Assembly (NCBI GenBank): GCA_006739055.1
Contig: AP019702.1
Coordinates: forward strand, 2,691,388 to 2,755,387
Source of the DNA: Allostella vacuolata
GTDB taxonomy: Bacteria; Pseudomonadota; Alphaproteobacteria; ATCC43930; Allostellaceae
Direction: 5' to 3'
DNA: 64,000 nt
Below the pieces are notes generated by a model, which was given only the letters and a program-made list of their open reading frames with translations, was not told the DNA's origin and did not search any database. Shown here piece by piece: positions 52,979-62,743 of this stretch. Numbering within the stretch: the first letter of the stretch is position 1; each line of letters starts with the position of its first letter. The translations under genes were made by a program, and so were the position numbers.

Positions 52979-53013
52979 CGTCCCGGGCCGGTCCTCGCGG
53001 CCGGCCGGGGACG
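52979..53013. terminator. Bidirectional hairpin between converging genes
   Basis: CGTCCC-g-GGCCGG (52979-52991) pairs with CCGGCC-g-GGGACG (53001-53013) with one central G-G mismatch and a 9-nt loop. It starts two bases after the GntR stop and ends 12 bases before the NIPSNAP stop. Confidence 0.55.
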
Positions 53014-53025
53014 ACCGCCAGGCGT

Positions 53026-53352
53026 CTACTTCACCGACGAGAAGCTGGTCGGCTGCAGGAAGCTGTTGGTGATGGAGGCCACGATCGGGCCGTCCTTCTC
53101 GGTCTCGGCGCGGGCGGCCAGCCATTCCGGGTCGACCTGGAAGGCGTTCCACTTCTGCTCGCGCTCGGCCAGCGAGTCCCAGGCGAGCAGGTAGTAGAGG
53201 TCCTGGTTGTTCTCGCCCACCAGCACCGTCCAGAAGCCGGCCTGGCGGATGCCGTGCTGCTCCCACTTCTTCAGGGTGATGGTGTCGAAGCGCTTGAGCA
53301 GCGCCGGCAGCCGGCCCGGCATGCAGTGGTAGACCCGCAACTCGTAGATCAT
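53026..53352 (-). CDS. NIPSNAP family protein
   Basis: A 108-residue ferredoxin-like dimeric alpha/beta-barrel protein. The family N-terminus is MIYELRVYHCMPGRLPALLKRF, followed by WEQHGIRQAGFWTVLVGE and LAWDSLAEREQKWNAF. NIPSNAP proteins of this size often accompany catabolic operons, but their reaction is mostly unknown. The ATG at 53352 has AGGAAAC upstream. It follows the dioxygenase gene after 42 nt on the same strand and is probably co-transcribed with it. Confidence 0.88.
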   Translation of the reverse strand: MIYELRVYHCMPGRLPALLKRFDTITLKKWEQHGIRQAGFWTVLVGENNQDLYYLLAWDSLAEREQKWNAFQVDPEWLAARAETEKDGPIVASITNSFLQPTSFSSVK

Positions 53353-53394
53353 GCGCGTGTTTCCTCTTTCGTTCTGGTGAAACCGGTTCCGTGG

Positions 53395-54282
53395 TCAGGC
53401 GGCCTGCTGCGCCACCGTCGGCGCCTCGCCGGCGATGGTGGTGCGCCGCATGTCCCGTGCCTCCCGCGTCTCGTCGTAGGGGCGGGCCCGGTGCATGGTC
53501 TGGCGGTTGTCCCACATCACCAGGTCGTACTGCCGCCAGACATGGGCGTGGACGAATTCGCGCTGGGTTGCGTGCTCGATCAGGTCGCGGATCAGGCAGC
53601 GCGCCTCCGGCATCGGCCAGCCGACGATGGTGCCGATGTGGGACGACAGGAACAGCGACTTGCGCCCGGTCACCGGATGGGTCCGCACCAGGCGCTGGCG
53701 GACCGGCGCGAAGGTCCGCTGCTCCTCCTCGCTCAGTTCGGTGAAGCCGAGCTGGGCGCGGGAGTAGAGGAGCGAATGCTCGCAGACGAGATCCTCGATC
53801 TCGGCCCGGGTGGCGTCGTCGAGCGCGTCGTAGGCGGCGCGCATGTCGGCGAACTCGGTGTTGCCGCCCGACTGGGGGATGCGCCGGGCCGACAGCAGCG
53901 AGTACTTGGCCGGCACCGCCCGGAACGAGCTGTCGGAATGCCAGAGCCGGTTGCCGAGGTTGAACATGCGCCGCCGGTCGTCCCGGGCGAACAGCCGGTT
54001 GTCGCGGTCGAGGTTGGAGATGTCGGCCAGCTTCACGTCGAGACGGCGGTCGGCGTCCTTGGTGATGTTGCCGCCGAGTGCGAGCTCGATCTCGCCGAAA
54101 TTGGTGCTGAAGGCGACCTGCTGCTCGTCGGTGATGTCCTGGCCGTGGAAGACGAGGACCGCGTGGCGGTCCATGCCGGCCTCGATCGCCGCCACCTCGT
54201 CGGGGGCGAGCGGGCGGCGCATGTCGATCCCCTCGACTTCGGCGAAGAGATGCGGATGCAGCGGGCGGATGCGAACGCTCAT
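53395..54282 (-). CDS. TauD/TfdA family Fe(II)/2-oxoglutarate dioxygenase
   Basis: A 295-residue non-haem iron dioxygenase. The 2-His-1-carboxylate triad is visible: His115 and Asp117 in RLWHSDSSF and His264 in NRQTMHRARPYD. The 2-oxoglutarate-binding Arg lies in ARDMRRTTI (~276-280). Length and motifs fit the TfdA/TauD group, which hydroxylates taurine, 2,4-D and other sulfonates or aryloxyacids so that they fall apart. ATG 54282 has GGAGGGAAG upstream; the longer ORF is not supported. The nearby SsuABC-like importer may deliver its substrate (inference). Confidence 0.9.
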   Translation of the reverse strand: MSVRIRPLHPHLFAEVEGIDMRRPLAPDEVAAIEAGMDRHAVLVFHGQDITDEQQVAFSTNFGEIELALGGNITKDADRRLDVKLADISNLDRDNRLFARDDRRRMFNLGNRLWHSDSSFRAVPAKYSLLSARRIPQSGGNTEFADMRAAYDALDDATRAEIEDLVCEHSLLYSRAQLGFTELSEEEQRTFAPVRQRLVRTHPVTGRKSLFLSSHIGTIVGWPMPEARCLIRDLIEHATQREFVHAHVWRQYDLVMWDNRQTMHRARPYDETREARDMRRTTIAGEAPTVAQQAA

Positions 54283-54383
54283 GGCGGACTTCCCTCCGGA
54301 ACGCGGGGCTTCGCGAGCCTCTCTTGTGCCCGAGCTTAGACCCGGCCGGGCCGGCGGGGGAAGGCCCGCCGGCCGGCAGCCGG

Positions 54384-55223
54384 CTACTTGAGGGGGAAAC
54401 CCAGCGCCCGCAGCTTGGCCTTCAGCAGGTCGCGGCCGCGCAGCGCCCGCAGAGTGGCGATACGCGCCAGGACGCGCTCGGTCCAGGTGTCCGCCTGCAT
54501 CTCGTTGCGCTTGGAAAAGGCGCCCAGCTCGACGTCGTAGGCCGCGCGCTGTGCCGTCTCGTCGCCGATCCTGTAGGTGCCGTGGTGCAGCACGGCGGCC
54601 TGCGGCAGGCGCGGCTTGACCTCCGTCGGCACCGCCGGGTCGGCGTAGCCGACGCACATGCCGAAGACCCCGACCGCACCGGGCGGCAGGTCGAGCAATC
54701 GTGCCACTTCCTCGACGTCGTTGCGCAGCGCCCCGATATAGACCGTGAGAAGGCCCAGGGATTCGGCCGCGACCACGGCGTTCTGGGCCGCCAGCGCGGC
54801 ATCGATCGAGGCGACGAGGAAGGTCTCCAGGTAGGGCATGCCCTCCAACGTCCGCGCCTCGGCGTCGGCGATGCGGCCGAGCCGCGAGACGTCGGCCAGC
54901 CAGACCAGGAACAGCGGGCACTGCTCGATGTGCTTCTGCCCGCCGGCGATCGCGGCCAGCTTCGCCCGGACCGCGGGGTCGGTGACGGTGACGACCGACC
55001 AGGTCTGCAGGTTGGAGCTGGTGGGCGCCGACTGGGCGGCCGCGATCAGCGTCTCCAGCGTGCCGGTCGGCAGGGCGGTCGGCAGGAAGGCTCGGGTCGA
55101 CTTGTGATCCAGCAGGAGCGCCAGGGTGTCGTTCCACGGGCCGGCGGCGGGAATGGCGGCGCGGCCGTAGCGCGCGGCGAGGGCGTCGGCCTGGGAAGGC
55201 CGGCCAGCGGAATGGGCGTCCAT
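54384..55223 (-). CDS. Nitroreductase family FMN oxidoreductase, NfsA/FRP-like
   Basis: A 279-residue flavoprotein of the NfsA/FRP branch. Typical stretches: DHKSTRAFLP at the FMN phosphate site, AAQSAPTSSNLQTWSVVTV, ASIDAALAAQNAVVAAESLGLLTVYIGALRND and the Cys-containing GMCVGYAD. The C-terminal extension ends LRALGFPLK. It reduces quinones, flavins or nitro compounds using NAD(P)H. It lies 101 nt upstream of the dioxygenase on the same strand and may share its transcript. Start at 55223 has no competing upstream ATG. Confidence 0.9.
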   Translation of the reverse strand: MDAHSAGRPSQADALAARYGRAAIPAAGPWNDTLALLLDHKSTRAFLPTALPTGTLETLIAAAQSAPTSSNLQTWSVVTVTDPAVRAKLAAIAGGQKHIEQCPLFLVWLADVSRLGRIADAEARTLEGMPYLETFLVASIDAALAAQNAVVAAESLGLLTVYIGALRNDVEEVARLLDLPPGAVGVFGMCVGYADPAVPTEVKPRLPQAAVLHHGTYRIGDETAQRAAYDVELGAFSKRNEMQADTWTERVLARIATLRALRGRDLLKAKLRALGFPLK

Positions 55224-55453
55224 ATGTGGAATCCTCGAGACAGGGCGGTATCGCCCCTGTTTGCCGCACCCGGCAGGCCCCGTCTATCCCCGTCGAACAG
55301 GGATTGCCGACATGGTCAACTAAAATACCCTAAAATATTTATGGATGATATATTGACGAACGTTGTTGGTGATTATACCCGTTTCAGCCGCACCTTCGAT
55401 GGAATTCTTCGATAGGTCGCCGCGCTGGGCAGCGCGGCCGGGGGGGGGACAGA
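55224..55453 (+). promoter_or_regulatory. AT-rich region and poly-G ribosome-binding site upstream of SBBP/RTX gene
   Basis: No gene is seen. Around 55318-55380 the DNA is AT-rich, with a direct repeat TAAAATA (55320-55338 region). A possible promoter is TTGACG (55353) and TATACC (55374), spacer 15. Nine consecutive G residues (55440-55448) end five bases before the ATG and act as the ribosome-binding site; such a homopolymer is prone to slippage. Confidence 0.5.
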
Positions 55454-58400
55454 ATGGCATTCCAGTTGGTGGTCGGCGCCGGCTCCGGCTCCTCGTCCGC
55501 ATACGGAGTCGATGTCGATGCGTCGGGCAATGCCTATGTCACCGGGTATTTGTCCGGGACGGTGGATTTCGACCCCGGCGCAGGGACCGAGCAACGGGTC
55601 CACAGCGGGTTCGGCCCGTTCAGCGCCGTGGGGCAGGACCATTTCCTGGCCAAGTATGACAGCTCCGGCGCCCTGGTCTGGGTCCGGACGGCCGACACGT
55701 CGACCGGCGTCGAAACCGGCCAGGCGGTCTCGCTCGACGCGTCCGGAAACGCCTACGTCGCCGGGTCCTTCACCGGCACCGTGGATTTCGACCCGGGCTC
55801 CGCTACGGTGCAGCTGGTGTCGACCGGCACCCAGTTCACCATCATGCCTGGCCCGGATCATTTCGTTGCCAAGTACAATGCCGCCGGCACCCTGCTGTGG
55901 GCCGTCGGTCCCGGTTCCAGTACCAGCAGCGAGGTAGCATACGGGATCGTCGCCGATGCGGCCGGCAATTCCTATGTGACCGGAGCGGTCACCGGCAGCG
56001 TCGACTTCGACCCGGGGGCTCCGACGGTCACGCTGGCCGGCGGCGTCACCGGTGCCGGCCACTTCGTCGCCAAGTACGATACCGCCGGGACGCTGCTGTG
56101 GGCGGTCGGGCCGGGTACCCCGGTCGGCATGGCCGCCTCCAGCGGCCAGGCGATCGATATCGACGCCAGCGGCAACAGCTTCGTCACCGGGCAGTTCTCC
56201 GGCACCGTCGATTTCGATCCGACCGGCGGTACGGCGGTTCTGAGCGGCGGCAGCGGCAGCCTGTTCATCGCGAAGTACAATAATGGCGGCACCCTGCAAT
56301 GGGCGGTGGGAAGCGAGGGCGGGACGACCGGCAATGGCCGCGCGATCGCCACCGATGCCGCCGGCAACGCCTACGTCACCGGCAGCTTTTCGGGCACGGT
56401 CGATTTCGACGGCGCCGCCGGCACCATGGCGGCCGTCGCCTCGCCCACCACCGGCAGCGACTTCTTCCTCGCCAAGTACGACGCGTCGGGCACGCTGCAA
56501 TGGGTCACGACCGCGTCCGGCACCGACCCGAGCACCGTGGATACCGGGCGCGGGATCGATGTCGACGCGAGCGGCAACATCACCGTCACCGGCAACTTCT
56601 CAGGCACGGTCGATTTCGATCCGGGCGCCGGGACGACGGCGCTGGTGGCGACCGGGACCGGCGGCAACTACTTCGTGGCGAAGTACGCGGACGACGGCAG
56701 CCTGATATGGGCGCAGACCGCCGACAGCTCGACCGGCGCCGAGGCGGGCAACGCCCTGGCGCTGGACGGTGCCGGCCTTGCCCATGTCGCGGGAGACTTC
56801 TCCGGAACCGTGGATTTCGAGCCGGGCGCCGGGACCACGGAGGGAGCGGCCAATCCCACCAAGCACTTCGTATCGACGTTCACGGCGCCCCCGCCTCCTC
56901 CTCCTCCGCCTCCGCCGCCGCCGCCGCCGCCCGCGCTTGACATGATCGCCGGTTCCGGCCCGGGCACCTCCTCGGCAAAGGGGATCGACGTCGACGGGGC
57001 CGGAGCCGCCTTCGTCACCGGGATCTTCTCGGGGACGGTGGATTTCGACCCCAGCATCGATACCGAAGAGCTGACGAATGCCACCAGCGGGCTCTTCGTG
57101 GCCAAGTACGATGCCGCCCGCAACCTGGTCTGGGCCCGCACGACGGAAACGTCCGGCGGTGCCGAACAAGCAAACGCAATATCGCTCGACGCGTCCGGGA
57201 ATGCCTATGTCACCGGATCGTTCAAGGGCGCGGTGGACTTCGACTGGAGCGCCGGCACCGAGCAGTTGACGGCGACCGGCTTGGACTTCGGCGTTCTTCC
57301 GGGCTCCGATCACTTCGTGGCGAAGTATGATTCGGCCGGGACGCTGCTCTGGGCCGTCGGCGGCGGTGCCAGCTCCGGCAGCGAGGCTGGGTACGGGATC
57401 GTCGCCGATGCGTCCGGCAATTCCTATGTGACCGGATCGGTTACCGGCACGGTCGACTTCGACCCTGGAGCCCCGACGGTGACGCTGGCCGGCGGCTTCA
57501 CCGGTGCGGGCCACTTCGTCGCCAAGTACGATACGGCCGGGACGCTGCTATGGGCGGTCGGGCCGGGCACCCCGCTCGGCCTGTCATCCATCTCGGTCGG
57601 ACAGGCGATCGATATCGACTCCAGCGGCAACAGCTTCGTCACCGGGCAGTTCTCGGGCTCCATCGATTTCGATCCGACCGGCGGCACGGCGCTGCTGGAC
57701 GGCGCCAGCGGCAGCCTCTTCATTGCCAAGTACAATGATGGCGGCACCCTGCAATGGGTGGTGGGGAGCGAGGGCGGGACGACCGGCAGTGGCCGCGCGA
57801 TCGCGACCGATGCCGCCGGCAACGCCTACGTCACCGGCAGCTTCTCCGGCACGGTCGATTTCGACGGCGCCGCCGGCACCATGGCGCCCGTCGCCTCGCC
57901 CACCACCGGAAGCGACGTCTTCCTGGCCAAGTACGACGCGGCCGGAACGCTGCAATGGGTCGCGACCGCGTCCGGCAGCGACGCCAACAGCACGGATGCC
58001 GGACGCGGGATCGATGTCGACGCGGGCGGCAACATCACCGTCACCGGCAACTTCTCAGGCACGGTCGATTTCGATCCGGGCGCCGGGACGACGGCGCTGG
58101 TGGCGACCGGGACGGGCGACAACTACTTCGTCGCGAAGTACGCCGACGACGGCAGCCTGATCTGGGCGCAGACCGCCGACAGCTCGACCGGCGCCGAGGC
58201 GGGCAACGCCCTGGCCCTGGACGGTGCCGGCCTTGCCCATGTCGCGGGCGACTTCTCCGGGACCGTGGATTTCGAGCCGGGCGCCGGGACCACGGAGGGG
58301 GTGGCGGACCCCACCAAGCATTTCGTATCGACGTTCACGGCGCCCCCGCCGCCGCCACCACCTCTCCCGCCACCACCCCCGCCGCCGCCGCCCCCGCCGC

Positions 58401-60718
58401 CGCCGGCCTTGTGGAAGGGCGTGATCGCCGGGAGGGGCCGGGCTCGTCCGGTGCCCAGGGCATCGCCGTCGATGAGGCGGGCGACTACTACGTCACCGGC
58501 TACCTCCAGGGCACGGTCGATTTCGACCCGACATCGGATACGCTCGAGCTGTCCTCGACGGGCAGTACCGGCACCGATTCCAATCACTTCGTCGCCAGGT
58601 TCGACCAGAGCGGCGCCCTGCTATGGGCCCGGACGGCAGAGACGACGAGCGGAACCGAGGTGGGAACCGGCATCGCCCTCGATGGGGACCGCAACAGCTA
58701 CGTCGTTGGGTATTTCGAGGGGACGGCCGATTTCGACGGGGCCGGCAGCGCGGGACCGATCGCGTCGACCGGCAGCGGCATCGCTCCCTCCAACCATTTC
58801 GTCGCGAAGTACGATTCCGAAGGCGAACTGCTCTGGTCCCGGACGTCCCATGGGTCGAGCGGCGCCGAGATGGCCAACGGCATCGCCGTCGACGGCCTCG
58901 GCAACAGCTACGTCGCCGGCCACTTCAGCGGGACGGTGGACTTCGACGATTCGGGCTCCTTCGACCTGGTTTCCACCGGGCTCGGCGACAACCTGTTCCT
59001 CGCCAAGTACGACACCTCCGGCGACCTCGTCTGGGCCAGGACGTCCGGCAGTTCGACGGCCTTCGAGTTTGCCAATGCCGTTGCCGCCGACGCGGTCGGC
59101 AACAGCTATGTGACCGGCTCGTTCGCCGGCACCTTCGACTTCGATCCCGGCACCGCCACGGTCACGCTGGGCAGCGCCGGGAGCGGCGAGCAGTACGTCG
59201 CCAAGTTCGACACCGCGGGCAACCTGCTGTGGGTGGTGCAGTCGACCAGCCTGTCCGGCAACGCGGCCTATGGCGATGCCATTGCCGTCGACCAGGCGGG
59301 CAATAGCTACGTCGCGGGCTACTTCATCGGCACCGTGGATTTCGATGGCGGCTCGGGCTCGGTGACGCCGCTCGAATCGTCCTCTGTCGGCATGAACCAT
59401 TACGTCGCGAAGTACGACGCGACGGGCGAGCTCCTGTGGGTCACCAGTTCGGACGAAGTGGCCGGGAACCAGGAGCGGGCCAACGGCATCGCCATCGACG
59501 ATGACGGCAACAGCTACGTCACCGGCCACTTCAGCGGCACGGTGGATTTCGATCCCGGCTCCGGCACCGCCGAACTGGTATCCCAGGGCACCGGAAAGGA
59601 CCATTTCGTCGCGAAGTACGATGCCGACGGCACCTTCCTGTGGGTGCGCAGCTCCGACCAATCGACGGGCGAGGAAGAGGGCAACGCCATCGCGCTGGAT
59701 GACGCGCAGCGGGCCATCGTCGCCGGCAGCTTCACCGCGACGGTCGACTTCGACGACGGGGCCGGCACGACGATCTGGGGCACGACCGAGACGGAGCCGA
59801 AGCACTTCGTCGCGGTCTACGCGGAGTATGAGAGCCCCTCCGCCTCCGCCACCTCCTCCGCCACCTCCTCCGCCACCTCCGCCGCCTCCGGCCGAGCCGC
59901 CGCCGCCGCCATGGGTGTGGCCGGGCGAGCCGGGCGCCATCATCCGCAGCTTCGGGCTCGGGAACGACTGGGTCGAGGGTTCGTCCATGTCGGACTCGCT
60001 CCTGGGCGGTGCCGGCAACGACTCGATATTCGGGTTCGACCGTTCCGACCAGCTGTTCGGGGACAATGGCGACGACTGGCTTTCCGGAAACCGCGGCAGC
60101 GACACGCTGCATGGGGGGAATGGCCAGGATGTCCTGTTCGGCGGCCAGGGCGACGACCAGCTGTTCGGGGACGACGGCGACGACTGGCTGAACGGGAACC
60201 TCGGCAGCGATACGCTGCATGGCGGCGACGGCCAGGACGTGATGCTGGGCGGCCAGGGTGCCGACCGGCTGTTCGGGGACGATGGCGACGACTGGCTGAA
60301 CGGCAATATCGGCGACGATTGGGTGTCCGGCGGGGCCGGTCGCGATACGCTCCATGGCGGGCAAGGAGCCGACACGCTGCTCGGCGGGGACGGCGCCGAC
60401 CTGCTCTCGGGAGACCGCGGCGACGACTCGCTGACGGGCGGGCTCGGCGCCGATGCGTTCCATTTCGGGGCCGACGGCGGGTTCGACCGGATCGCCGACT
60501 TCGTCCATGGCGAGGACCGGATCGTCATCGATCTCGATCCGTCCGGGCTGATCAACGGGCTGGCGATCGGCTCGCTCCAGGAATTGCTCGCCTTGCTGGT
60601 CGATACGCCGGACGGTGTCCTGCTGCCGCTCGACGATGCCAGCCCGGCCGGCCACGGCGTGTTGATCCAGGGGCTGACCCGCAGCCAGCTGACGGAGGCC
60701 GACTTCGTGATCGTCTGA
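55454..60718 (+). pseudogene. Giant SBBP-repeat / RTX secreted protein, frame broken twice
   Basis: Conceptually 1754 residues. Two duplicated blocks of SBBP beta-propeller repeats (unit core YVTGxFSGTVDFDPG...HFVAKYDxxGTLLWA) and a third block are joined by long Pro tracts. The tail has RTX nonapeptides (GGQGDDQLFGDDGDD) and ends LTEADFVIV, a type I-like signal. Frame 1 runs 55454 to ~58437. There GCCGGGAGGGGCC lacks one base against the homologous AGC-GGG, so the original frame ends in nonsense at 59113. The middle block is in a second frame to ~59838, where CCCC has one C too many. The first frame then returns through 60718. Either two sequencing errors in homopolymers or real compensating mutations; only correction gives the full protein. 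Confidence 0.8.
55851..58345 (+). repeat. Internal direct duplication (~1.04 kb copies, 1.45 kb apart)
   Basis: Sequence from ~55851 to 56890 recurs at ~57303 to 58345 with high identity (for example the stretches encoding GTVDFDGAAGTMA and FVSTFTAPPPPPPP). The offset is 1452 at the left and 1455 at the right end, so one codon was gained. This is an in-gene duplication of a propeller block. Confidence 0.8.
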
Positions 60719-60723
60719 CGGGC

Positions 60724-60755
60724 CGGCGCCGGGTGGAACTGCTTGCCCGGCGCCG
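60724..60755 (+). terminator. Hairpin after SBBP/RTX gene
   Basis: CGGCGCCGGG (60724-60733) pairs perfectly with CCCGGCGCCG (60746-60755), loop 12 nt, five bases beyond the RTX stop. No T-run follows; same style as after the other RTX genes. Confidence 0.6.
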
Positions 60756-60770
60756 TCGGCATGGCCGATC

Positions 60771-60804
60771 ATCCTCCGCGCCCCATCGAGTGGGCGCGGA
60801 GGAT
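60771..60804 (+). promoter_or_regulatory. 13-bp hairpin enclosing the ribosome-binding site of the serine hydrolase
   Basis: ATCCTCCGCGCCC (60771-60783) pairs perfectly with GGGCGCGGAGGAT (60792-60804), loop 8 nt. The right arm contains GGAGG, the ribosome-binding site for ATG 60810, so the site is fully paired in the folded mRNA. Possible translational switch, RNA thermometer, antisense target or a read-through insulator from the upstream RTX gene. Confidence 0.75.
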
Positions 60805-60809
60805 ATCCC

Positions 60810-62099
60810 ATGAAGAAGATCATGATCGGCGCCGTGGCCGGGCTGCTACTCCTGGCCGTGCCGGGCGCCCATGCCCAGGGGCTGGGCCGGGCCGAGAAGC
60901 CGGAGGATGTCGGCCTGTCGGCCGAGCGGCTGGAGCGCATCTCCAGCCGGATGCGCGCGGGCGTGGAGAAGGGCGAGCTGCCGGGCGCGGTCGTCCTGAT
61001 CGCCCGGCACGGGCACATCGCCTATCTGAAGGCGTTCGGGCTCCGCGATCCCGAGGCGAAGGCGGCGATGGGGACGGACGCGATCTTCCGCATCGCCTCC
61101 ATGACCAAGCCGATCACCTCGCTCGCCATCATGTTGCTGGCGGAGGAGGGGCGGCTGTCGATCGCCGACCCGGCCGAGAAGTACCTGCCGGAATTCAAGG
61201 ACCTCAAGGTCGGAACGGTGGCAGCTGGCGCCGACGGCAAGCCGGCCGTGATGCTGGAGCCGCAGCGGCGGCCGATGACGGTCCAGGACCTGCTGCGCCA
61301 TACGTCCGGCCTGACCTACGGCGCCGCCGGGGCGAACCCGCTGAAGCAGGCCTATGTCGACGCCAAGGTCGGCAACCGCGACGACACGAATGCCGAGCTG
61401 GTGACCAAGCTCTCGAAGCTGGCACTGCTGTTCCAGCCGGGCACCACCTGGGAATACAGCGTCTCGACGGATGTCCTCGGCCGCATCGTCGAGGTGGTGA
61501 GCGGCATGCCGCTCGACCGGTTCGTCGAGCAGCGCATCCTGAAGCCGTTGAAGATGAACGATACCGGCTTCTCGGTGCCGGCGGAGAAGGCCGGCCGCGG
61601 CGCCCGCCCGCACAAGGAGGGGCCGAAGAACGAGATGCCCGCGGTGCCGCTGGTCACCGCCGAGGCCAGGTACAAGTCCGGCGGCGGCGGCATGGTGTCG
61701 ACGGCGGCGGACTATGCGCGGTTCTGCCAGTTCTGGCTGAATGGCGGCCACCTCGACGGGGTCCGGCTGGTGTCGCGCAAGACGATCGAGCTGATGTCGA
61801 GCGACCACCTGCCGCCCGGCACCCGGATGGGGCCGGACATGGCCCGCTTCGAGGCGCTGACGCCGTCGCGCGAGATGGGCCAGGGCTTCGGCCTGGGCTT
61901 CGCGGTGCGCAACGAGCCCGGGATGAGTCCGCTGCACGGCTCCCCCGGCGATATCTACTGGGGCGGGGCCTATGGCACCTATTTCTGGATCGACCCGGCC
62001 GAGGGCCTCTTCGCGATCCTGATGATGCAGTCCCCGCGGGCGCGCCTGCCCTACCGCTACCTGATGCGCGAGCTGGTCTACCAGGCGATCGTCGACTAG
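60810..62099 (+). CDS. Exported serine hydrolase, class C beta-lactamase/esterase-like
   Basis: A 429-residue beta-lactamase-fold hydrolase. Sec signal ~1-22 (ending GAHAQ). Catalytic SxxK is SMTK (Ser97, Lys100). The Tyr motif is Y-S-V (Tyr216) in WEYSVSTD, as in EstB-type esterases rather than the YxN of AmpC. The region near the third motif reads HGSPGDIYWGGAYGTYF. An esterase, D-aminopeptidase or carboxypeptidase-type activity is therefore likelier than antibiotic resistance. Its ribosome-binding site is buried in a perfect hairpin. It converges on the next gene with a shared CTAG stop overlap (62096-62099). Confidence 0.9.
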   Translation: MKKIMIGAVAGLLLLAVPGAHAQGLGRAEKPEDVGLSAERLERISSRMRAGVEKGELPGAVVLIARHGHIAYLKAFGLRDPEAKAAMGTDAIFRIASMTKPITSLAIMLLAEEGRLSIADPAEKYLPEFKDLKVGTVAAGADGKPAVMLEPQRRPMTVQDLLRHTSGLTYGAAGANPLKQAYVDAKVGNRDDTNAELVTKLSKLALLFQPGTTWEYSVSTDVLGRIVEVVSGMPLDRFVEQRILKPLKMNDTGFSVPAEKAGRGARPHKEGPKNEMPAVPLVTAEARYKSGGGGMVSTAADYARFCQFWLNGGHLDGVRLVSRKTIELMSSDHLPPGTRMGPDMARFEALTPSREMGQGFGLGFAVRNEPGMSPLHGSPGDIYWGGAYGTYFWIDPAEGLFAILMMQSPRARLPYRYLMRELVYQAIVD

Positions 62100-62719
62100 A
62101 TCCCCGGTGGGAGGGCGCGGAAGGCGGCGGCACCCTCGCGCCAGCGCATCGCCGTGGTGACCAGGCACAGGCCGCCGAAGGTCCAGGCGAGGGCCGGAAA
62201 GAGGGCCGGCCACAGGCACATCGCGGCGAGGACGGCGATCGTCTCGGTGCCCTCCGTCAGGCCGCCCAGGTAGCGGATGCCCTTGGCGGCCAGGCGCGTC
62301 TCGACCATGCCACGCCGCGCGGCGAGCGCCGCGAAGGCGAGGAAGCTCGACCCGGTGCCGACGAAGGCCAGCAGCAGGAACGCGGCCGGCAGGGCGTTGG
62401 CAGCGGGATCGGCGAGCGCGAAGCCGAAGGGAACCGCGGCGTAGAAGAAGAAATCGAGCGCCACGTCGAGGAAGGCGCCGCGGTCGGTCGGCCCGGCCTG
62501 GCGGGCGACCGCCCCGTCCAGCCCGTCCAGCAGCCGGTTGGCGAGGATGCAGGCCAGCCCTGCCGCGAAGTGGCCGCAGGCCAGGAGCGGCACGGCGCCG
62601 ATGCCGATCGCGAAGCCGGTCAGCGTCAGCGCATCGGCCGTGACCCCGATGGCGGCCAGGCGCCGCGCGGGCCATTCCAGGACGCGGTGGACGATCGGCT
62701 GCAGCGCGCGGTCGAGCAA
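62096..62719 (-). CDS. CDP-alcohol phosphatidyltransferase family protein
   Basis: A 207-residue membrane enzyme with about five to six helices and the complete family motif D-x2-DG-x2-AR-x7-G-x3-D-x3-D (Asp65, Asp68, Gly69, Ala72, Arg73, Gly81, Asp85, Asp89 in LLDGLDGAVARQ and GAFLDVALD). Such enzymes transfer a phosphoalcohol from a CDP-linked donor to an acceptor, as in phospholipid or inositol-lipid synthesis. The acceptor is not evident. Its start is 24 nt from the thioesterase stop on the same strand, so the two may be co-transcribed. Confidence 0.88.
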   Translation of the reverse strand: MLDRALQPIVHRVLEWPARRLAAIGVTADALTLTGFAIGIGAVPLLACGHFAAGLACILANRLLDGLDGAVARQAGPTDRGAFLDVALDFFFYAAVPFGFALADPAANALPAAFLLLAFVGTGSSFLAFAALAARRGMVETRLAAKGIRYLGGLTEGTETIAVLAAMCLWPALFPALAWTFGGLCLVTTAMRWREGAAAFRALPPGI

Positions 62720-62743
62720 GCGTCGTCCCGGCCCGCGACGAGC

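Noticed and set aside
58438..60813. Separate independent genes for the middle and tail parts of the SBBP/RTX protein
   Set aside because: No start codon with a ribosome-binding site heads either part, and the joins match the internal repeats after single-base correction.
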